A stretch of DNA of 64,000 nucleotides, taken from NCBI RefSeq assembly GCF_014066305.1, contig NW_023501106.1, positions 124,001 to 188,000 on the forward strand, written 5' to 3'. Positions within the stretch are counted from its first letter, which is position 1. Each line of letters starts with the position of its first letter. This stretch comes from Letharia columbiana (taxonomy: Eukaryota > Ascomycota > Lecanoromycetes > Lecanorales > Parmeliaceae). This document shows positions 57,499 through 64,000 of this stretch, piece after piece. Under the pieces are notes generated by a model, which searched no databases, was not told the DNA's origin, and saw only the letters and a list, made by a program, of their open reading frames with translations. Position numbers and translations under genes: made by a program.

Positions 57499-58513
57499 GA
57501 ACATAAGCAGAGATGGTCGATGAATGGATGTGGGATAATCGCGAAACTATAGCAAAGGAGAAGACACATATTTAGATGAACGATAAGCTTGATATGTATA
57601 CCGCCTCTTGTTATAGACAGGCTTTGAAGGAATTACAGCGGTCAAGAGCCATAGTGACAACACGCTTGAGTCCTTCCCATCAGCTCCACAATACCCATCA
57701 CCTTATTTCAATATCCTTAGGTTTCCACGAACGCCGTAAGGTAATCGATGTGGTTGGAATGCTGGGTTTGGCAATGTGCTCCCTGATGCGCTACCATTAT
57801 CATCCGGGTTCCTCGATAATCTTTGTCAATGATCTCCCCGACTGAATACGTTATTATTGTTGTGTGACTCGTCTGTGGCTACTTTATGTACATACATCCT
57901 GAGCGAGAGCTTCAATGTGTAATTCAGACTTGTGAGATAAAAAGAAGATTTTGAATACGGTCTTTGACTACTTTTGGCTGCCAAGGTAGTTTCCTTAGTA
58001 CCCTATCATGGTGGTGAGCTCAATAGTGACATACGTCTTATAATGACATCTCCAGGGCTGTAATCGCTGTATACTCTCGTTCTTTAGCTACACACCTACA
58101 ATTCTATCTTCGCCCATACCTTAAAATTGAACCTAACCTTGGAACCTTTGGGTGCTGTCCCCGGGTGCCGGGTCAAAGCCTGGGACTTTCTTCTGAAGAT
58201 TAAACCATCAGGGAGGGAGAATCCTGTTCAAGAAAGGCGCACTTTTAGAGTATGTTGGGTCTCAAAAGGACGAATTTTCGGGCGGTGGACCCGGATAGTG
58301 CGCACCCGGCAGGGTAAGATACCCACCAGATTGAGAGGTGGTACTAGGGGTGTGTAGAAGAACTTGGGACGAATAATCAAAGAAAATGGGTGTGCGGCGA
58401 TCATCTCCCCACTCATCCCTGCTTTGCAGTCCAAAGCAGGTCGCACTTCAACTCAAGGAACTAGCTTTTGCGACTGAGAAGTGCAAAAGCGATTGCATAG
58501 AATCTTTCCTTCT
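57499..58513. other. Convergent 1 kb intergenic region
   Basis: Shared 3' flank of the DMT and MFS genes. No protein or RNA gene was recognised on either strand. AT-rich stretches occur at 57930-58060. Confidence 0.5.
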
Positions 58514-60166
58514 TTATAAATCTCTGAGTTTAGCCCTCCTCAAGCTCTCTTCGACGCCATACGAATCCCTTAACAGGTCTCGCACATCTTCCAGGCCCAA
58601 TCCTCTGGTCTCTGGATAAATTGCCCAACAGCACACCCACCCAACGATGCAAATCAAAGAGTATATTGCAAATGTCCAGACCGGCGTGAGATACTCCATC
58701 ATTGGCAGAAAAGTGAGGCCAACAACAAAATTACTACCCCAATTCGTAGCAGTTGCAAGTCCACACCCCAAGGACCGAACGGACAATGGAAAGAGCTCGC
58801 TTTGCTGCCAGGCGATGTTTCCGAGTCCAATTGCGTACCCACAGACATATATGGTAATTGCAATGAGGATGACCACAGCCCAAGGACTTTGAGCGACACC
58901 AGGCGTTGAGCTGGCAGAGCCGTGAACCCAGCTAGGATGGCCAAGGTATTCGTATGAGACTGAACTTGCAATAAGACCCACGACCATCACGGGTATCGAG
59001 AGCAACAAGAGGCGTCGACGACCGACGTGGTCAATTATTATGAGAGCAAGCAAAGTGCAGACGAAGTTGGTGACAGCAATGGACAAAGACGTCAAAGTTG
59101 GGGAGTCAAAGTCTAAGAGTGAGAAGATGGTTGCCGAAAAGTACATCAAAGAGTTCTGTACGAAGTCAGTTACAAAGTCTCAATATTCGTAGCGAGACCG
59201 CCATACGAAGCCACATAGCTGCTGCAGTCCTTGGAGCAAGCAGGCAATCGTCAACGCTCTTCTGTTGCCACCGACGCAGAACAGCTCGGCGAATCTGTTC
59301 CGTGGCCGAGTGAGCCATGTATGAGGTTGGTTCCCCATTGCAGAAGTAGACATATTGTTATTTGTGGCTTCTTCCTCCACTATCTCTGTCTTTATGGCAT
59401 GCAGTACCTCCTCAACGGCGTGGTCTTTCCCAGCGGCATAGACTTTCCGAAGTACGTTGCGAGCTTGCGGTGACCTCCCATCCTTAACTAACCACCTTGG
59501 ACTTTCAGGTAGTACAAGCATCAGTCCGAACTGCAACACCGCGGGCACAGCTCCTAAGCCTACCATCCATCTCCAGCCATTCCTCTGCATAGAGAGAGCG
59601 TACCCTATGATATAGGCCACGACCTGCCCTGCGGTAATGAACAAAATGCTTAGAGTGACCAGCTTTCCCCGGAAAGGTGAGGGCGAGAGCTCGGAGATAT
59701 ACAGCGGGACCACGAGGCTTGCTCCCCCAACGGCAAAGCCGACGATACTTCTCCCTACTACCATGCCAAATACTGAGGTAATGGCAGCCTGACTCAAAGC
59801 ACCAGTGATGAAGAGGACATCTGCAATCAAGATGATTGGCTTCCGCCCAATCATATCAGCCAGTAGTCCGGCGACGGGACTGGCAATAAGAGCACCCAGA
59901 CTCGTAGAGGAGGTGATCAAACCTTTGTCGAGAGTTGTCAGGGGATGCCCCAAATCCTTGCCGATCGAAACAAGGGTTGAGGAAATGACGCCAGTATCGT
60001 AACCAAAGAGGAGGCCGCTGATACCAGCAGCAAAGGTAAGCGCCCATATAAAGGCACTCGGTGAAGTGATATCGCTTTCTTTGAAAATGTCATCCTCAGC
60101 ATGATCAGAGAATCCATGCTCGTCGCCCTCAATCAGAGGGGCATGCGCTCCGTTGCGGACCACCAT
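58514..60166 (-). CDS. MFS sugar/myo-inositol transporter
   Basis: Predicted 533 aa from exons 59207-60166 and 58514-59155. It is a 12-helix major facilitator. Sugar-porter marks in order: LFGYDTGVISSTL, GRKPIILIADVLF (D-R/K-R/K motif), PLYISELSPSPFRGKLVT, PESPRWLVKDGR, GLGNIAWQQSELFPLSVRS, and PETRGLGLEDV at the end. The motif GLGN-x2-WQQSELFP and EL(S/A)P region are typical of proton-coupled myo-inositol transporters (Itr1 group), so I favour that, not a hexose carrier. The N-terminal 35 residues are acidic and cytoplasmic. The 51-nt intron is in phase 0. The start at 60166 gives MVVRNGAHAPLIEGDE. Confidence 0.9.
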
Positions 60167-60548
60167 ATCAGACAGTTCGATATTTGGGTTTGCCGTATAT
60201 GCGTTGCTAACGACATTTCTACCAAAGCGAGACTTATTATCCTAGATTTACCGTCGTTGAGTGATGCCTTACAGAAACTCCTTACAGAAAACAGATGGAG
60301 CAGGCGTTGATGGCACAGGGTCAAATCGAGATTGCACTAAACCCCTCTTAGACTCATATCGAGCTGGAAGTTCACGAAACTGTAACCATGCCCTAGGGAA
60401 ACCAGAAGTTTGCGAAGAAAACGGAGAGACTGATTTGATCTAACGGGATAATTTACGTAGATTCGACAAGTTCTAGTCATGTATCCTGTTCCCATAAATT
60501 GCTTTTGATGCCGCTATGCCCGTACACAACCATCACAATCTCCACATC
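60167..60548. other. Intergenic, no gene seen
   Basis: This is the promoter of the MFS gene and 3' flank of the aminotransferase; both read left. Nothing recognised. Confidence 0.5.
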
Positions 60549-61808
60549 CTAAACCTTGACGCCAGCGTCACCGAGACCTTCCTTGAGAGCTTTCAATGCT
60601 CGCTCGATGTCGTCTCTCTTCGGGTCTGTGACACTGACACCCATATGGCCAAATCGTATGTACTTGGCCGCAATTTCTTTATGCAGACCTCCTGCGAAAA
60701 TTACTCCTTTCTTGAGAATATTGGGCAAAATGTCAGCTGCTTTGACGCCTTCTGGTAGATAGATGGCTGTCATTCCATTCGCTTGATTCTCGGGTTTTGT
60801 GGCTAGCTGTTTCAGTCCATAAGATGTCACGGTTGATTTGATTCGCTGTGATGCTTCACGGTGGACAGCGAAACGTTCGGAAAGTGGACGCGATAGAATT
60901 TGCGTTAGAGTGGTGTGGAGAGCGTTGATGAGTTGAGTTGGCGGAGTTGCGAAGTAAGAGGCCTTTTTTGCTTCGTAGTTTTGCATGACTTCAACCGTGT
61001 TAGCTTGAGATGAATCTTTTGGGATCATGTGAGGGATATGTACTCGGCAGCCAATTCTTGAAAGAAGCGAAGTAAGACGACGGTGGAGTTTTCCTATTTC
61101 TGAACGTCTCCATAGCACGCTCAGAGCACATCAATATCGAAAGACCAGGCGGGCAGCCAATGGCTTTCTGGCTTGCGGTCAAAACAGCATCAATGCCCCA
61201 TTCATCGAAACAGATTTCCTCACATCCAACGCTGCATACGCCATCAACAACCACCAAGGTCTCGGGACTGACTCGGTGTACTAGCTCTGAGAGCGCCTTG
61301 ATCTCGCTTAGAACGCCTGTAGAGGTATCGACATGCGTAACGGATATTAACTTATAGTGCTTCTCCTTCAACGCCTTCTCGATTTCTGGTAGCTGTGGTC
61401 GGTCTCCAATTGGCGCTTTCAGCTGTGTTGCTTTGACGCCATATGTCTCGAAGCATTCAGCGAAAGAGTCCGCGAAATACCCTGTGTGCAGAACAAGCGC
61501 GTCTTCACCTCTTTCTATTAGATTTGCTGCGACTAGGTCCCAACCAAGTGTTCCACTGCCGGATATGACGAAAGGCTGAGAAGCCGGGTTTGATGTCTGG
61601 AGGAGCTTTCGAAGCATTGTAAGAGTTTCGCCGAAGGTGGCGACGAAGGGGGGCCCGACATGGGACTGGCTGCGGAGCTTCAGTATAGGGCCGTCGCTAC
61701 AATGGGACATCTGGCGGACCTGAAGTGTCCCATAGATGAAAGCACAGCATCATCAAATTCAATTGGCCCTGGAATCAACAGAGCAGGATGTTCTGCTTGA
61801 TTTGACAT
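60549..61808 (-). CDS. AGX1: Alanine-glyoxylate / serine-pyruvate aminotransferase
   Basis: Predicted 384 aa from exons 61720-61808, 61044-61669 and 60549-60988. It is a PLP class V aminotransferase that converts glyoxylate and alanine to glycine and pyruvate. The first exon encodes LLIPGPIEFDDAVL; splicing then gives GHFSQSHVGPPF, usual for the family. Further on are ISGSGTLGWD (cofactor phosphate region), VTHVDTSTGVL, VVVDGVCSVG with the PLP-pyridine Asp (about 172), and LTASQKAIGCPPG with the Schiff-base Lys at about 198. The C-terminus GVKV is not a standard peroxisomal signal. The length agrees with Agx1. Intron 2 joins WLPIMQNYEAKK in frame. Confidence 0.93.
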
Positions 61809-62424
61809 GTTGATTCTTCGATCTTCTGGTGAAGCGGATTTTGGTGGGTCTCTCCGGATCGGTGTATACTCAAGGTCGTCTTGCTTGCCTGCTTGTCTCT
61901 CGGTCGAAAATGGAGTATTGATCTCTAGAAGGGGCCTTTGCTCAAGGTGCCTCGATATTATCGAGAGTCTTGCGCGTGGAGAAGCCAGAGCTAAAGAATG
62001 GAGGGGTCGTCGGCAGAGGAGAGTGGGGAATCTTGCGGCCAGGATGACGTCTGCTCAGTGCTGAATGACTCGAATGAGAGGGTCTGATTCGAGAAGATTT
62101 TGATGTAGTAATTCGTACAGAATTGGGGAGAACAGACATTGAAGATTTTTGTTCCGTGACGACAGGCACATCGAGGTCTGGATTCCCCGCAGAAAGATTT
62201 TCGGCAGGGATGTTGGATGTTATTCATGTACCTGTATCAACACTGCAGCTCAACACGCCCATTTGTATTTGTTGAAGCAGACTCCACAAGTAATGCTATC
62301 AATTTGAGGACACCTACCATCCGAAGTCGGCATGAGGTCGCGTTGAAGTCAGCAAGCAGCCTCCTCCTCGGACGTAACGATATCTCGACCTTCAAAGAGC
62401 CAATGATAGAGCTACAAAGCTACA
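61809..62424. other. Divergent promoter between AGX1 and VPS29
   Basis: This lies between two genes that read apart. Short frames on both strands show no family similarity. It presumably contains the promoters and leaders of both. Confidence 0.5.
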
Positions 62425-63199
62425 ATGACCTCCAGACTGGTACTGGTCCTCGGTGACCTTTTCATACCAGACCGAGCCCCAGTACGGAAACACATCTTAA
62501 AGTCTCGCCCGCAAGTATCCATGGGCTGATCTTTTTACAGGACATCCCGGCCAAAGTACGCCCTTGTACTACTCGCTCTCCTCGTCTCCCTACTAATCTC
62601 CGCTTCGCCAGTTCAAAAAGCTCCTTGCACCAAACAAAATTGGCCAAATCCTCTGCCTGGGCAATCTCACCGACAAAGAAACCTACGATTTCCTTCGGGG
62701 CATAGCCCCAGATCTACAGATCGTCAAGGGTGACTTTGACGTCGAAGCACCCAACCTTGCTCTTTCAAAAGTTGTGACACATGGCTCCCTACGTATTGGC
62801 TTCACGCATGGGCACACGATAATACCGCCGGGTGATGCAGATAGCTTGTTGATTGCAGCACGACATATGGATGTCGATGTTCTACTATGGGGAGGCACAC
62901 ACAAATTTGAGGCGTATGAGCTTGAAGGAAAGTTCTTTGTGAATCCGGGAAGTGCAACGGGGGCGCTGGGGACAGGGTGGTGGGCAGAAGGGGAAGAGCC
63001 CGTGCCGAGCTTTTGTTTGATGGATGTGAGTCGCGATGGATTGGGTTTCTGTGGAGAAAGGAGAGCTGACAATATCTAGGTGCAAGGTGATGTCCTGGTG
63101 CTCTATGTATATCAGCTGAAGACTGATCCAAGCGGTGTGGAGACTGTTGGCGTGGAAAAAGTCTCGTTCAGGAAGCAGAACAGTGGTTCGGCAGCTTGA
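62425..63199 (+). CDS. VPS29: Retromer subunit Vps29
   Basis: Predicted 201 aa from exons 62425-62481, 62541-62555, 62612-63025 and 63080-63199, all phase 0. Vps29 is a metallophosphoesterase-fold scaffold of the retromer, which recycles receptors from endosomes. The sequence starts MTSRLVLVLGDLFIPDRAP, then DIPAK (the 15-nt exon), FKKLLAPNKIGQILCLGNL, DLQIVKGDFD, GFTHGHTIIPPGD and FVNPGSATGA, matching the family in order and length. The HGH and NPGSATG blocks keep the metal-site-like residues, although the family is regarded as non-enzymatic. Microexon 2 rebuilds the normal IPDRAPDIPAKFKKLL path, so it is real. Confidence 0.93.
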
Positions 63200-63297
63200 C
63201 TAATTACACACTTTTTTGCTCGTTTGATCAGTCTTCTTCATTCTTCTTCGTTCTTGTTCTACCGTCACTCCTAGCGTAGCGACTGTCTTTGAAGTCT

Positions 63298-64000
63298 CTA
63301 AAACACGAACATGACCACGGTGATCACTGACAATCCCATAACGACGCATCCAAGTCTGCGCAATCTTCTTTTCCCACTCTTGCCATCCCAGTTCTCTTCA
63401 GCCTGACTTTTCATGGCGATTTCGCTAATCTTCGCTCTCCAGGCCGTGGGGATTCCAAGAATTTTGTCGCTGATTGGCAAGTCCTGACCCTTCTGACCAA
63501 TGTCCTCTGGCTGGCAATTCTGCAATGCATATGTTGGTACGGTTCTATCATCAGAGAGGCTGCTGGGTGGAAAAGACTTTTGCAAAGTGCCCATAGTGGC
63601 CAGGCTGACGCCATCATAGAAGCCTTGGGAATCGGAGGATGTACTGTTGTGAATGGGAAAGGGTTGGAACACCGCCGAAGTCTTATAGTGATATTCGAAG
63701 CACAGGTCAGATGCACAGCGCAAGACAGTGGCGCAACAGCCACCGCCAACAGAGGCGGGACCTTCGAGCATGTGCATAGGGCGTTGATCCATGTTCTCAG
63801 AGCAAGAGAAGGCATTAGGACAGCAGAAGACGTGAGAGGATGTTTGCGATGAGCCGCGACAGGTCGTGTCTGGCGGGCAGCATGTCTCCTGTAAGAAACC
63901 ATCAGTCAGAAGCAATGGACGAAGCAAAATCCTCGAATTCCTACTGTATGGCCAAATGTCGCACAGTGGTTTTGCTTGTGGCCACACAGTGTGAGAACCG
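63298..64000 (-). CDS. Cys-rich fungal protein with C-terminal membrane helix, partial
   Basis: Not recognised as a named gene. The 3' end is here: exon 63298-63888 (197 codons including stop) preceded by an exon at 63945-64000 that continues past the window. The splice (GTAGGA donor, TTACAG acceptor) joins GHKQNHCATFGHT to ETCCPPDTTCRG. The visible part has paired Cys (TCCPPDTTC, HVFCCPNAFSC, GGGCCATVLRC), common in secreted fungal Cys-rich domains. Then about 90 residues of low-complexity linker and a final LGCVVMGLSVITVVMFVF helix after a basic KSGKRRLRR. Whether the helix is a tail anchor or a single-pass span needs the missing N-terminus. It runs towards VPS29 with less than 100 bp between their ends. 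Confidence 0.6.
   Translation of the reverse strand, partial: GSHTVWPQAKPLCDIWPYSRNSRILLRPLLLTDGFLQETCCPPDTTCRGSSQTSSHVFCCPNAFSCSENMDQRPMHMLEGPASVGGGCCATVLRCASDLCFEYHYKTSAVFQPFPIHNSTSSDSQGFYDGVSLATMGTLQKSFPPSSLSDDRTVPTYALQNCQPEDIGQKGQDLPISDKILGIPTAWRAKISEIAMKSQAEENWDGKSGKRRLRRLGCVVMGLSVITVVMFVF

Overview
The window is nuclear DNA of a filamentous ascomycete (Pezizomycotina). The evidence is dense, mostly single-copy ascomycete genes on both strands, short introns (most 47-68 nt, GT..AG with a CTGAC or CTAAC branch site), and fungal-specific proteins such as Vtc5-like, Mic12, Axl2-like, GH81 glucanase and a fungal Hv1 channel. Four related long introns that look like introner-like elements fit best with the Dothideomycetes, where such introns are known. 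That placement is inference.

Layout. 1-10 kb: an Stf2/Tma10-like protein, nucleoporin Nup133, and a palmitoylated casein kinase I. 10-19 kb: an unknown protein, a nine-exon short-chain dehydrogenase, mitochondrial Met-tRNA formyltransferase, a voltage-gated proton channel, and a PP2C phosphatase. 19-27 kb: CTP:phosphocholine cytidylyltransferase, ribosomal protein uS12 (S23), an unknown coiled protein, a dead BTB gene, TAF13, and the tiny Golgi protein Kish, which needed splicing to find. 27-43 kb: a PPR protein, an R3H-SUZ protein, a zinc-knuckle/RS protein with an apparent AT-AC intron, the Cwf18 splicing factor, MICOS subunit Mic12, a second dead BTB gene, mitochondrial ribosomal protein bL17m, and an SPX-VTC membrane protein. 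43-64 kb: Mpp10, the methyltransferase Efm6, a GNAT acetyltransferase, an Axl2-like adhesion/polarity protein, a GH81 glucanase, a DMT transporter, a myo-inositol-type transporter, alanine-glyoxylate aminotransferase, retromer Vps29, and a Cys-rich membrane protein running off the edge.

Most genes are unrelated housekeeping functions (nuclear pore, ribosome biogenesis, splicing, mitochondria, secretion). I see no operon-like or secondary-metabolite cluster and no complete transposon. The unusual content is in the introns: a family of long hairpin-forming introns (three in one gene), an AT-AC intron, a GC-AG intron, a start codon split by an intron, a start codon alone in its coding exon, and two 15-nt microexons. 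Exon joins were derived by hand from splice signals, reading phase and family conservation. Each multi-exon model given keeps phase to the stop.
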